Translations under genes and position numbers: made by a program | From: Paramoeba atlantica | Taxonomy: Eukaryota > Discosea | Assembly: GCA_977017575.1 (NCBI GenBank) | Contig: CDRNVI010000047.1 | Span: 299,952 to 363,951, forward strand | Length of the DNA stretch: 64,000 bases | Direction: 5' to 3' | In this document: positions 49,309 to 59,304 of the stretch, in pieces | How the letters are laid out: every line of letters begins with the position of its first letter | How positions within the stretch are numbered: position 1 is the stretch's first letter | Notes under the pieces: generated by a model | What the model was told of the DNA's origin: nothing | Databases searched by the model: none | The model's input: only the letters and a program-made list of their open reading frames with translations

Positions 49309-50253
49309 ATGGCCACCTCCAAAGGTGCTCTGAATTCAGAGCACAGAGTGCAAACTGACATTCCGATGGCACGCTTAGTTTTACAGAAATTGTCGAACAT
49401 GACACATCGAAAGATGGAAGTTTCAATCGAAATGGCAACTGCCTTTTGTCTCGGCCAACCCTCCGAGTACATGAGCCATAGCTTCACATGGATCAATATG
49501 GACCGTGTAATGAAGTTCCTGGCAAATATCTCAAGTGAGTCAGATCACAGAGATCTAGAAATCAGTGACGATGATTCGTCACAAGACTCTGATATGGAGT
49601 TCGACAACGGTATCTTAGAGGCTCCTCTAATGATCACCGAACATGATTGTGCAGTTATTGCACCACTCCATGTGCGTTACATGCACAGGGGCGAAGATCT
49701 TCAAGACCTTGACCTGTATTCCTATGCAGGCATTGTCAGCGTAAAGAAGAAAAGAGCTGAACTAGCTCAAGAAGAGCCCGATCATGATTCAGATTTTGAG
49801 TCAGGGACAAATCGAAGACGTCGTCGCGGACGTCGTGCTAATGGGAGATACGCCTTTGAGGAAATTGAAGGCCTCCCGGAATTTGAGCCTGGAGATATTG
49901 TTGAGCAACAGGTGCGCTCTTTGCACACTGTGCCAGCTATACCAGTTTTTCCCATATTGAGTTCTTCAAAAGAACCTGGGGCACGAGCTCGAAGCCATCT
50001 TCGAGTAGCGAAACACATGGTGGCATTGTTTTCCCCATGGACGAAAGGCTCACCGAGCCATGAAATGACCCTAGAAGGGTTTGAAAAGCTTCTCAATGAA
50101 GCGAAAATAAATACGCCTGGAAAGTATGACATAATGTGCAACTTTCTTCGGCTTTTACATGCTTCGAAGAATACAGAGAACGTTGTGTACAGAGAACATT
50201 GTGAAGGAGCACGATGGTCTCGCGAAGTCTTTGGGTACGACGATGCTCGCTGA
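49309..50253 (+). pseudogene. Rep/helicase linker, copy 3, with inserted Rep duplicate
   Basis: Matches 43691-44440 (QKLSNMTHRKMEVS, YMSHSFTWINMD, RRRRRGRRANG) until ~50090. It then contains unique sequence and, from 50198, a second stretch of Rep (EHDGLAKSLGTTMLADLPEW) ending FQKSQITQN, which begins the inverted-repeat arm. It is therefore a recombination joint rather than a functional protein. Confidence 0.7.
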
Positions 50254-50594
50254 TCTGCCCGAGTGGGCGCAAAGGATCAGTAAGGAGCTTTACGGCCCTA
50301 CAACGCTCGACTACTCAAAGATGTATCGCGGAGGACTACATATCATTCTTGATGAAAAGGATGATTATTTCAGGGAACATGTGTCCAAATGTGCTGCTGA
50401 TGTTTTTCAAAAAAGTCAGATCACACAGAACTAGAAATCAGTGACGATGATTCGTCACAAGTCTCTGAGTTCGACAACGGTATCGTAGAGGCCCCTCTAA
50501 TGATCACCGAACATGATTGTGCAGTTCTTCTCCTATGCAGGCATTGTCAGCGTAAATAAGTAAAGAGCTGAACTAGCTCAAGAAGAGCCGGATC

Positions 50595-52763
50595 ATGATT
50601 CAGATTTTGAGTGCGGGACAAATCGAAGACGTCGTCGCGGACGTCGTGCTAATGGGAGATACGCCTTTGAGGACATTGAAGGCCTCCCGGAATTTGAGCC
50701 TTTATATTGTTGAACAACAGTTGCGCTCTTTGCACACTGCGCCAGCTATACCAGGTTTTCCCATATTGAGTTCTTCAAAAGAACCTGGGGCACGAGCTCG
50801 AAGCCAGCTTCGAGTAGCGAAACACATGGTGGTATTGTTTTCCCCATGGACGAAAGGCTCACCGAGCCATGAAATGACCCTAGAAGGGTTTGAAAATGCT
50901 TCGAAGAATACTGAGAACGCGGCAAATTTGTATCGACGCAAAGATGCTTGCACTCTGGAAGAAGCAAGATTAGCACGCAACATTGCGTACGAAAATGAGC
51001 TTGAAGTGCGAGAGGTTGAACCTCATCTTCAAGATGCTCTTGAAGCACAGCAGAACACTGCAGTGGTTAATGAAGAGCGATTGGTTCAGCAGAATGCATA
51101 CTGCGAACTACAAACGCGAGCTTTAACGGCCGCGTTAGGAGGTTCTACTGAGAACTCCTCTGAAGAAAATGTTGATCTTGCATCGACAATGACAGTCATA
51201 AATGCGGGAGAGCGCTATGCTGAAATGATCCAAAACGAACGATTTGTAACTTCGGCTCAATCTGAGCCAAGTGCACCGGTGGACAGAGCTCATTTTAATG
51301 AGGATCGTCCACTGGCTCGCAGTAATCAATACGAAGAGATTACGTTCGATCGCAGCTACATATTGCGCGAAGACAACAATTCCATTGAACTGAACCAAGC
51401 ACAGAAACAGTGCGTAAATCAAATTGAAGATTTACTAAACGGGAAACTAGACCCCGAGCGGAAATGTATGTTTCTGCTCGGTGGCCCCGGAACCGGGAAA
51501 AGTCTAGTTTCCCGTTTCATAATGCAAGAACTGGGAAGCCAATGTATTGCAATGGCGCCCACTGGGATCGCCGCATCAGTACTGCACTGTTGCACAATAC
51601 ACGCTTCCCTCTGCATACCGATAGGGGCTACTGCAAGAAATTTGAAACATCTTTCAAGCAGTAGCCTTCTACCATACCAACAAAGGTATGAGAAATGTCG
51701 ATTAATCATAGTCGACGAAGTGTCAATGATCAGCAAGTGTTTCCTTGCCTGTATCAACACTAGACTGCAGCAAATCAAAGGAAATGAGCAGCTTCCCTAT
51801 GGAGGCATCAACATGCTCTTTGTTGGAGATTTTTATCAGCTGATACCAGTACAAGGAGCGTCTCTTACCATAGAAGATAGCTCTCCTGGTAATAATCCCA
51901 TTTTTGAGAATATTTTTCAAGTCTCGTATGTGTTTGAACTCAAACAGCAAATGCGAGCACGACAAGATACTGTATTTTCAGATATCTTGCGTCTTCTTCG
52001 AAAAGCTCCCAATGAGGGGTTGAAGAAGTTCATCCAATTGGTAAAACCTCTTACCTCTGAGGACCAAGAAAAGTTCCGCAATGCAATTGTCATTGTTGGA
52101 ACAAATATTGAACGGCACAAGATTAATGTCGCAATCGCAAGAAATTTTGCCAGACGTCACAATTGCCCATTGTTCGCATGGACAGGCGATAACGTCCAAG
52201 GTAAACTCATTGACACACACCCTGAAGCATTTTCTGTATTTGTAAAAGGAGCACCCGGTGTAATCACCGAGAACATTGCTCCTTATACAATGAAAATTGC
52301 GAATGGGACAGTGATTGAAATGAGAGACCTTGTGTCAGACGATTTGTCATACGACACTATTGATGGTGTTCGTTATCTACGAAAAGCCCCTTCTTTTATG
52401 CAATGCATTGAGAAGGGGTCAGGTGTAGAATTTTACGCCAAAAAGGCGCAGCACCATGATAAGGCTTCCTAAGGAAACTTTCAAGTGGAATTGGGATTTG
52501 CCTATACGTATCACAAAGTACAAGGTATCACCGTGAAGAAAGGTGTTATTCTTGACTTGAATGATAAGGCGTGGTCCAAGAGACCGGAACTCGCCAAGCT
52601 CACAGTAGCAATATCCAGGGCACAATGCCTCGATGATATTCGAGTGCTCCCTGGCATGGGCACAGATCGCCCAGGAACACACCTGACTTCAGGTTACCAT
52701 AGGCCTAAATTTCCGGCCATGGAAAAAGCAAATCGGCTTACCGATTTGACTTATCAATTCTAA
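50595..52763 (+). pseudogene. PIF1-type Helitron helicase, copy 3 (Walker A intact, one stop)
   Basis: Residues 1-625 (50595-52472) hold an acidic N-terminal region, then the PIF1 core: GGPGTGKS (K302, intact), CTIHASLCIP, LIIVDEVSM, GDFYQLIPVQG, and the RQDTVFSDILRLLRK segment. A single in-frame TAA at 52470-52472 separates it from the C-terminal motifs FAYTYHKVQGITV and AISRAQCLDDIRVLPG (to 52763), which are in the same frame. The same stop exists in copy 1. Apart from that stop it is the best-preserved helicase in the window. Confidence 0.88.
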
Positions 52764-52929
52764 GAAATTAGATTGAAACGATCTTCTTAGGAAGACCTCT
52801 CTAGGGGGGAAGCACGCTTGATACCGGTCACAAGCCCGGCGTCTTCAGCTTCGGCAGAAGAAGTGCGAGTGACCCCAACGCTCACGCGCCCTCTACCAAA
52901 AAAAAATGTCCCCATCATGGCTGCAGAAT

Positions 52930-53170
52930 TACGCTCCGTCAAAATTGCTTTCAATTTTTTTTATCGAAATTTCAGAAGCTTGTTTGCTTCAAAAGCACCC
53001 ACCGCGGCAGCGGGCCTGTACCCTCTCGAAGGGCGCTCCGGGCGGGCCCTTCAAAAAAAGATATCAGAAGCTTGTTTCCTTCAAAATTACATGTCACGAG
53101 GTAAAGCACCCCCCGCGGCAGCGGGTCTGCACCCTCTCGAAGGGCCCTCCGGGCAGGCCCTTCAAAAACA
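52930..53170 (+). repeat. Two tandem ~100-bp units with GC hairpin
   Basis: Each unit contains CGCGGCAGCGGG, then CTCTCGAAGGGC, a GC stem (GAAGGGCCCTCCGGGC... GGCCCTTC) and AGAAGCTTGTTT. The mirror copy is at 22670-22900. It lies immediately upstream of the RRM gene and may be its leader or promoter. The low-complexity protein translated through it is unlikely to be real. Confidence 0.6.
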
Positions 53171-53255
53171 AGACTTCTACGTTCATGTATTGCTTTTTAA
53201 GTTGAATGTTTCTAGACTCAGCTTGATTTTTTTAAAAACTTTCTTTGAAGTTACT

Positions 53256-53597
53256 ATGGCCTCGGCGGAGAATCAATCAACCAATGGCAACGACATTTCC
53301 GACAAGAAAAGAGATACAAAGCGCAAAAGAGATGATTACTTAGAATCTCTACACGTTTTGCGCTCTGCGCGCGAAGAGCGTGACGAGTGCTCAATCACAA
53401 TAGAATACCTTCCCTCCTCTACGACTAAAGAAGACCTTACCAAGCATTACGCTTCGTATGGTGAAATCGATTGCATAACAATCGTATCAAAAAAAGGACT
53501 GGCGCACGTGTGTTTTAGCACTACGGAAGAAGCGAAGCGCGCATCGAGCGTTTACTTCAAAGGGAAAAAGAAGAGAAACAGATACTTAAATTTCTGA
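53256..53597 (+). CDS. Small RRM protein of the Helitron, copy 3
   Basis: Same 113-residue protein as at 22261-22602: hydrophilic basic N-terminus, one RRM with ITIEYL and KGLAHVCF motifs, basic C-terminus. The ATG at 53256 (ACTATGG) is chosen because sequence upstream is the GC-hairpin repeat. It is intact in both arms, unlike the neighbouring helicase frames. Confidence 0.75.
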   Translation: MASAENQSTNGNDISDKKRDTKRKRDDYLESLHVLRSAREERDECSITIEYLPSSTTKEDLTKHYASYGEIDCITIVSKKGLAHVCFSTTEEAKRASSVYFKGKKKRNRYLNF

Positions 53598-53762
53598 ATA
53601 AGTGTGTAAGAAGACGTTTGGAAGTGAAAGTTGGTTTAAAATTTTGAATTCATGATTCGAAGGTTGGAGAAGGAAATAAAACACTTTTCTTTCGAGAAAT
53701 TTTCGGCTTAAATTCGTCCACAGCACCGTTTTTTCTTACGATTCATCGCATCAAAGTTTTTC

Positions 53763-54276
53763 TGTGGTTTTACTTTGTGTCTCGGAAACCCTCTGTAAGT
53801 ATTTGTAACTTCGCATTTTCTAAAATCAAATAAATACAATTGAAACTAAATTTGTTAAAAAAATGTTTACATTTACATAGCAGATCTACATTTGCAGTCA
53901 TCACTTCTTCTATTTTTAGCCTGATCATTCAACAAATATGCTTTTGATGACTGAATTAGTGCATATCCAACGTACTGTCAGAAAAGCGTTCCGACATGGC
54001 ATTAACTGCACCCCTGGCGTAAACCAAATGAATCAAAACGAAGAAGTAAACCCACGAGGTAAATCCCCCCCCCTTCAAAAGCCGGGGTGAATTCAAGGGC
54101 CTTTCAAAAAAAGAGGTCTCCACCCTGCTTCGTTCAAAATCGTGCGAACCGAAGGAAAACACATGTGAGCGGAAATATGCAAAAACAACCCTATTTTTGC
54201 CCAACTATCGGCTCTTTTTGGACCAAATCCAGAATTATCCCTCTGGTCTTTTACTCTCCTGTCAAATATTTCTTTT
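53763..54276. other. Spacer after Helitron copy 3, no gene seen
   Basis: AT-rich unique sequence outside the inverted-repeat arm. No gene or repeat recognised, apart from a C-run near 54066-54074. Confidence 0.5.
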
Positions 54277-54701
54277 CTAAGCTCTTCGTTAAACGCGGTA
54301 AAGGAAAAAAATATAAAAGGGGGATCCGGTGGTCCAAAATTGAAAACAAAAATTGAAAAAACTGGGGGGTCTATAGGGGGGGGGGTACGCCTCCCAAAAT
54401 GTCCCATTTTTGATCAAAAAATGCGAAAAAGTAATTTTTGGACACCAAGAGGTCTTTTTGAGTCGTACGAATCGTGTGGGTGGAGTCGCATTCTCGACTT
54501 TAGTGCTCTATATACAAAAATCACCCCATTTTTACCAAAACATCGGCTATTTTTGGCTACAATCCTTCCGTTTTCTTCCGCGTCCCTGGCCAATTTTCTT
54601 TTTTAGGCTCTTCGTTAAACGCGGCGGTAGTTTTCAACGCGAAGAGCGCAGCATGAGTGACTTCTAAGTTGAAAGCAACCACCGCGTTTAACGAAGAGCC
54701 T
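54277..54701 (+). repeat. R1 repeat fragments with complete hairpin
   Basis: A truncated hairpin start (54277-54299) leads directly into an R1 fragment with a short G-tract (54362-54386), the R1 3' part, and a full hairpin at 54605-54701. Confidence 0.7.
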
Positions 54702-54727
54702 AAAAAAGAAATTATTATATTATATTA

Positions 54728-55859
54728 TTAAAACTTCCATCTTTCGATGTGTCATGTTCGACAATTTCTGTAAAACTAAGCACTCTGTGCTCTGAATTCA
54801 GATCGCCTTTGAAGGTGGTCATTGGCTGCGCGAAGTGCTGGCACAATGTACACAGGTGGACCAATGTCCTTGCTCATGTCGGTGTGCTAGCTGCTTTGTT
54901 AAAAAGCGGTGGTTGTTGTCAAACGGGGCTTCGCAAATTGCTTCCCACTAACGACGCCGGGGCCTTCGCTACTACACATGTATTGCATCTTACGCAAGCA
55001 GTGAGTGTTTCATTTTATGGAACGGTGATGTATCCCCATTTAGTGTCTTGTGTCGGGCCCTGGTTATTGCGCAGAAGCACAATCAAAGACCGTTCATCAA
55101 ACACTGGCCAAATGGTATCATTTTTAATCGGCCGTGTTGGAGGCTTGAGCCGGATCTGGCTCTTCTTGAGCTAGTTCAGCTCTTTACTTCTTTACGCTGA
55201 CAATTCCTGCATAGGAGAAGAACTGCACAATCATTTTCGGTGATCATTAGATGGGCCTCTACGATACCGTTGTCGAACTCTATATCAGAGTCTTGAGATG
55301 TTTGCCAGGAACTTCATTACACGGTTCATATTGATCCATGTGAAGCTATGGCTCATGTACTCGGAGGGTTGGCCGAGACAAAAGGCAGTTGCCATTTCGA
55401 TTGAAACTTCCATCTTTCGATGTGTCATGTTCGACAATTTCTGTAAAACTAAGCGTGCCATCGGAATGTCAGTTTGCACTCTGTGCTCTGAATTCAGAGC
55501 ACCTTTGGAGGTGGCCATTGGCTGCGCGAAGTGCTGGTACAATGTACACAGGTGGACCAATGTCCTTGCTCATGTCGGTGTGCTAGCTGCTTCGTTAAAA
55601 AGCGGGGGTTGTTGTCAAACGGGGCTTCGCAAATTCCTTCCCACTAACGACGCCGCGTATGGCCCAGGCCCGCTCACGCGGGCCCTCGCCATACCACCCC
55701 TTCGGCTTTCATTTTGAAACACATGGGGCTGTGACCAACGTGCTGCTGAACATCAGCAGCACATTTGGACACATGGGCTTCGCAAATTGCTTCCCACTAA
55801 CGACGCCGGGGCCTTCGCTACTACACATGTATTGCATCTTACGCAAGCAGTGAGTGTTT
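54728..55859 (-). mobile_element. Fragments of a fourth Helitron copy (reverse), cut at the bacterial joint
   Basis: 54728-55165 and 55185-55859 are two overlapping reversed pieces of the Rep-to-linker region (compare 43130-43960). They include MARLVLQKLSNMTHRKMEVS and the GC palindrome block. Both are non-functional. The second piece ends abruptly after GCAGTGAGTGTTT at 55859, where bacterial sequence begins; the first piece shows that the Helitron sequence would continue with CATTTTATGGAAC. Confidence 0.8.
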
Positions 55860-55862
55860 ACC
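55853..55862. other. Eukaryote/bacterium sequence joint
   Basis: To the left, a transposon fragment also present five times elsewhere in this window; to the right, a Bacteroidetes DUF4249 gene cut mid-domain. A few bases (around GTTTAC) could belong to either side. No insertion element, target duplication or repeat marks the joint. Confidence 0.9.
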
Positions 55863-56158
55863 CCTTTTTTTACGCCAAATGGGACAGTTGAAATGTACTT
55901 ACCTGGCTCTGACTCAATGAAACGGTAAGTTCCTCCTCCGGTATCATCTACCTGAACAACAGCGTTTTCCTCTGGTGGTGGGCCTACATCTTCAAATTTG
56001 TACGATCTAGTCAAGTAAACCTCCTGATACTTACTTTCATCCGTTAAAACCGCTTCAATGACCAAGACGTCATCAAACTCAAGTGTGGAAGGCTCAAATT
56101 GTTCCACACAACCCAATAATAAAAAGGTAAGGATTATGAGGGCGCTAAATTTTCTCAT
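55860..56158 (-). CDS. DUF4249 lipoprotein, N-terminal part only
   Basis: Start chosen at 56158 (MRKFSALIILTFLLLGC), which gives a lipoprotein signal peptide with lipobox LLGC. It continues with FDDVLVIEAVLTDE, VYLTRSYKFED and GGGTYRFIE, which align with the four complete paralogues downstream (58093-62961). After about 100 residues, at the joint, the frame runs into transposon-derived sequence, so three quarters of the protein are absent. This is a fifth member of the cluster, separated from the rest by the gene at 56319. Confidence 0.85.
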
Positions 56159-56318
56159 CTTGTTCAAAATAAGAAAAATAGCTGATTTCACCCGGCTTTA
56201 AACCCAGAATTGACGAATGCTGCTTTTCAACGGACAAAAGTGGCTTTTGAATCTATAGAAACTTAAACCTGAAGCATTTCGTCTTGTCTTAAATTCTGCT
56301 GGAGTATCTATTATTGAA

Positions 56319-58088
56319 TTATTCCACTTTAAACTGACGATTGATTGATACTGGCTTTCCTGTAGCAGAAAACCCCTCTAACACCAACTCATAGGTTCCG
56401 ATCACATCCGAGGTATAAAGAACCAGCTTCTTGGACCCTTCAGATAAATCCAGATTTGGCTCCCAAAGCAATTGATACCTAAAGTCTGGAACACGAGATT
56501 GAGACCTAGCATAATTTTGGGAAAAGTACTGCTTATTCGGCTGTGGCTTAAACAAATCTATATTGACAATATGGGGTGAATAAAAATCGTTGTAAAAACC
56601 TCCATCAATAGTTTCAATGGATAGTACTCCTTGGAATTGCTGTGGCCCTAAAATAATTTTATCTCTTGAAAAACTAATAGTTTTGATTTTCTTGGCGCTA
56701 TAGTCCATAAAATCTTCATGTTTTTTGATAAAAAGACCATCAACAAAAACCATGGGTTGAAGACTTAAATCCGTGAACCCAGCTTCTGGCCTAATCTCAA
56801 AAAAGCGTTCGCCGTCATCCAATCTCCTAACGGATACTTGGTCTACTACCTCCACTATGGTTTCTTGAATACGGTTGAATCTGGTATAGTCATCCAAATC
56901 ATAGGTTGCCGTAAAATTTCTATAAAATGGCAATGCATGGTAAGCCGGAACAAGTGAATCCGACTTTACCTCCCTAAATCCGTTCTCAATTTGATTCTGG
57001 ATGCTTTTTTGTAAGATGAAGTCTTTCATTTCTTCGGAAATTTTAAAGTCCGTGACTTGAATTCCCTGATAGTTCTTTTGTTGCCTATCCAAATTGATTT
57101 CAAGACTATCCCAATTTTTGGCCAATACTTGAAGGGCCCCTGTAACATTATTGTATTCCTTGTCTATTATAAATCTAAACTTTCCGTTGGCGTCTGAAAT
57201 TGCCACATTGAACAAATAGTTCTCGCCAGGTAGTGAAAGTGATACCCTAACATCTGCCACCGGTTGCTTGGTTTCCTTGTTTACTACCGTACCTGAGACC
57301 ACTTCACCCCTTAACTCAGGTAGACTTACAGACCTGGTGTTGGGCTCATTAACTCCTTGGCGTCTCAAACTGCTCATAAAAGCTGCTGAAGACGTATGTG
57401 CCGGAGCTGCCACCGGGTCTATTTTTCTTACTGAAATCGCATAACTTCCTTTAGGTACCGATGAATCCATTGAAGTGATATCAACCGTCAGCTGCTCCCG
57501 TTTTCCCAAATTGGATTTGTCCAAGGAAAGTTGCACCAGTCCACTTTTGTCCAAAGTGCCCTTTTTTGTAGCTGCCGGTATAATAGTCACCGTATTGGCC
57601 CTAGTTTCAGATGAATCCTTGGGTATCTCCAAATAAGCATCCGGGGGTACTTGATATGGATTTATGATATGAATATCTGATTGAAAGAAACTGTCATTAC
57701 CAAAATTTTTCATCCATTGGGAATAAGCTAGCAGTTTATAGCTTCCCGTAGGTATTGAAGTGGGAACAAAAAAGTCACCATAACCGGAACCAGCATCCAA
57801 ACGTATTTTATGTGTGAATATCTCTTTGCCATCCTTGTCCACCAATGATACATAGGCAATTTTACTGATGTGGGTAAGCTCTTTTCTTCTGCTATCCAGA
57901 CAAAATACTTTGTACAATAAATATTCTCCAGAAAACAATAGTGATTCGTTGTAATGGACATAAACATTCTCTTGGGGAATAGTATTTAGCATTCCCGCCT
58001 CAACTCCATTCGAATTTGCTTGCCCAAAGGTTGTCAATGAATACATCATGAACATTCCTAAAATGATAATACAGTTTTTCATAATCAT
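56319..58088 (-). CDS. Secreted Bacteroidetes protein with carboxypeptidase-regulatory-like domain (589 aa)
   Basis: Signal peptide (MIMKNCIIILGMFMMYSLTTFG). Residues ~35-160 contain YVHYNESLLFSGEYLLYKVFC, an immunoglobulin-like opening seen in alpha-2-macroglobulin (MG-type) and related Bacteroidetes surface proteins. Residues ~255-330 (GTVVNKETKQPVADVRVSL ... DANGKFRF) are a CarboxypepD_reg-like beta domain of the kind found at the start of TonB-dependent receptors, and a plug-like FVDG segment occurs at ~445. The exact function is unknown. It is in one operon with the DUF4249 genes (4 bases to the preceding stop), so it probably works in the same envelope system. Confidence 0.75.
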   Translation of the reverse strand: MIMKNCIIILGMFMMYSLTTFGQANSNGVEAGMLNTIPQENVYVHYNESLLFSGEYLLYKVFCLDSRRKELTHISKIAYVSLVDKDGKEIFTHKIRLDAGSGYGDFFVPTSIPTGSYKLLAYSQWMKNFGNDSFFQSDIHIINPYQVPPDAYLEIPKDSSETRANTVTIIPAATKKGTLDKSGLVQLSLDKSNLGKREQLTVDITSMDSSVPKGSYAISVRKIDPVAAPAHTSSAAFMSSLRRQGVNEPNTRSVSLPELRGEVVSGTVVNKETKQPVADVRVSLSLPGENYLFNVAISDANGKFRFIIDKEYNNVTGALQVLAKNWDSLEINLDRQQKNYQGIQVTDFKISEEMKDFILQKSIQNQIENGFREVKSDSLVPAYHALPFYRNFTATYDLDDYTRFNRIQETIVEVVDQVSVRRLDDGERFFEIRPEAGFTDLSLQPMVFVDGLFIKKHEDFMDYSAKKIKTISFSRDKIILGPQQFQGVLSIETIDGGFYNDFYSPHIVNIDLFKPQPNKQYFSQNYARSQSRVPDFRYQLLWEPNLDLSEGSKKLVLYTSDVIGTYELVLEGFSATGKPVSINRQFKVE

Positions 58089-58092
58089 ATTT

Positions 58093-59292
58093 TTATTCTA
58101 TCCAAAAATCTGGTATTTCCGAAGTTCCTAAAACACTACAATCTCCACAAACTCTAGAAACTATCAAATAAGGCCCTTCCGTCATTTCCGGTTCCTCGTT
58201 ATCCAAAGTATATACAGCTGCCCCGCTTTCCAGAACAGGTCTTAGTACACATCCGCCAAAGCTGGCTATTGGAGGTGCACTTGGTTGACACGATTCCAAA
58301 TAAGGTGGCAAATCCTCACCTGGGTAGAAGTCATTATAGTTAAAAAAGATACGCTGTTCATCTACCGAAGCCACATCAAAATAGCCCAAAACCCTTTCCT
58401 CCCCACTCTCCGTGGAAAAAACGTTTCCTTGTAAAAAACCCGGTTGGGTCTGGGAAAATAAACTTTCAGATCCAGAGAGTTCATTTAGGGTTTCAAAAAA
58501 AGTAAAGGCCTCGTTGGACTGCACATACTGTCTAACCAGTATGCTATAGCGATGTGAAATGATATAGTTGTCCCGGTTAATAAACCGCACCATAAAATTA
58601 CTAACTCTGTCCTCGTCCAAATCTTCTGTAGAAGTGAGGATAATTGAATTGGAAAAATTGGTTGGGTAACAAATACGCTCATCCGTTTCATTGGCTACCT
58701 TTAAAACTCCGCAGCCACCTTCTGGGTCCCCAATCAACGAAATTGGACTCCATGATGGAGCAATAACCCTATAAGTCTCTTCATATTCATATCTATAGTT
58801 TTTTGCACTGTCCGTGGGGTCAAAACTATCCACCAAAATGGCCATACCTTCTTCTCCCAAATCATTGGTAATTCGTTCTGCCTTTACTTCGTCCAGGGTT
58901 GTAGCTGCGGTTAATTGCGTATTGTCCGAACCATAGTTTCTACCGTCTGAGGTAGTGATTTGCAGATTGTATTCCACACCTTGTTGCGCGGCAAATTGTT
59001 GGTCTGAAAAATAGATGCCGTTATCCCCTTCAATAAAATTATAGGTAGTTCCACCTCCAATAACCATTACTCGGGCGCCGGTTTCAGCCGTTGGTCCATC
59101 CGCATCAAACTCATAGGACCTGGATAAAACCACTTGTTGTGTTTTAAGTTCATTAGTAATTGTTGCTTCAATGACCAAGGCACTTTCAAAATCCACAAAA
59201 GTTGCCTGAAATGGTTCAATACAACTATACAATATGATAGCCAAAAAAGCTAAACTGATTTTGCAATATGTTATGAATCCTTTCCTTTTCAT
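58093..59292 (-). CDS. DUF4249 lipoprotein 4 (399 aa)
   Basis: I place the start at the ATG at 59292 (MKRKGFITYCK); a TTG 12 bases upstream abuts the previous stop. Lipobox LYSC. The family blocks shared with its three neighbours are present: DFESALVIEATITNE, DLGEEGMAILVDSFD, FMVRFINRDNYIISHRYSI, TQPGFLQGNV, GYFDVASVDEQRIFFNY and a C-terminal VCGDC motif that may form a disulfide or bind metal. DUF4249 proteins of Bacteroidetes are usually encoded next to TonB-dependent receptors and are thought to be surface lipoproteins. The substrate is unknown. Confidence 0.88.
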   Translation of the reverse strand: MKRKGFITYCKISLAFLAIILYSCIEPFQATFVDFESALVIEATITNELKTQQVVLSRSYEFDADGPTAETGARVMVIGGGTTYNFIEGDNGIYFSDQQFAAQQGVEYNLQITTSDGRNYGSDNTQLTAATTLDEVKAERITNDLGEEGMAILVDSFDPTDSAKNYRYEYEETYRVIAPSWSPISLIGDPEGGCGVLKVANETDERICYPTNFSNSIILTSTEDLDEDRVSNFMVRFINRDNYIISHRYSILVRQYVQSNEAFTFFETLNELSGSESLFSQTQPGFLQGNVFSTESGEERVLGYFDVASVDEQRIFFNYNDFYPGEDLPPYLESCQPSAPPIASFGGCVLRPVLESGAAVYTLDNEEPEMTEGPYLIVSRVCGDCSVLGTSEIPDFWIE

Positions 59293-59304
59293 TTGATCAC
59301 TCAA

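Larger units (their letters stand above)
45118..53762 (+). mobile_element. Helitron family element, copy 3 (complete 3' end)
   Basis: Begins in a GAA-rich tract at the joint with copy 2 and runs through partial fingers, middle domain (interrupted by a MITE), Rep, linker, a short duplicated Rep piece (50198-50434), helicase and RRM gene. The 3' part from 50198 is the mirror image of copy 1's end and includes the same internal Rep deletion, so it was copied from (or to) copy 1. Confidence 0.85.
50198..53762. repeat. Right arm of 3.56-kb inverted repeat
   Basis: Reverse complement of 22100-25662. The inner boundary is at ACATTGTGAAGGAGCACG, and the outer boundary is shortly after GATTCATCGCATCAAAG. 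Confidence 0.9.
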
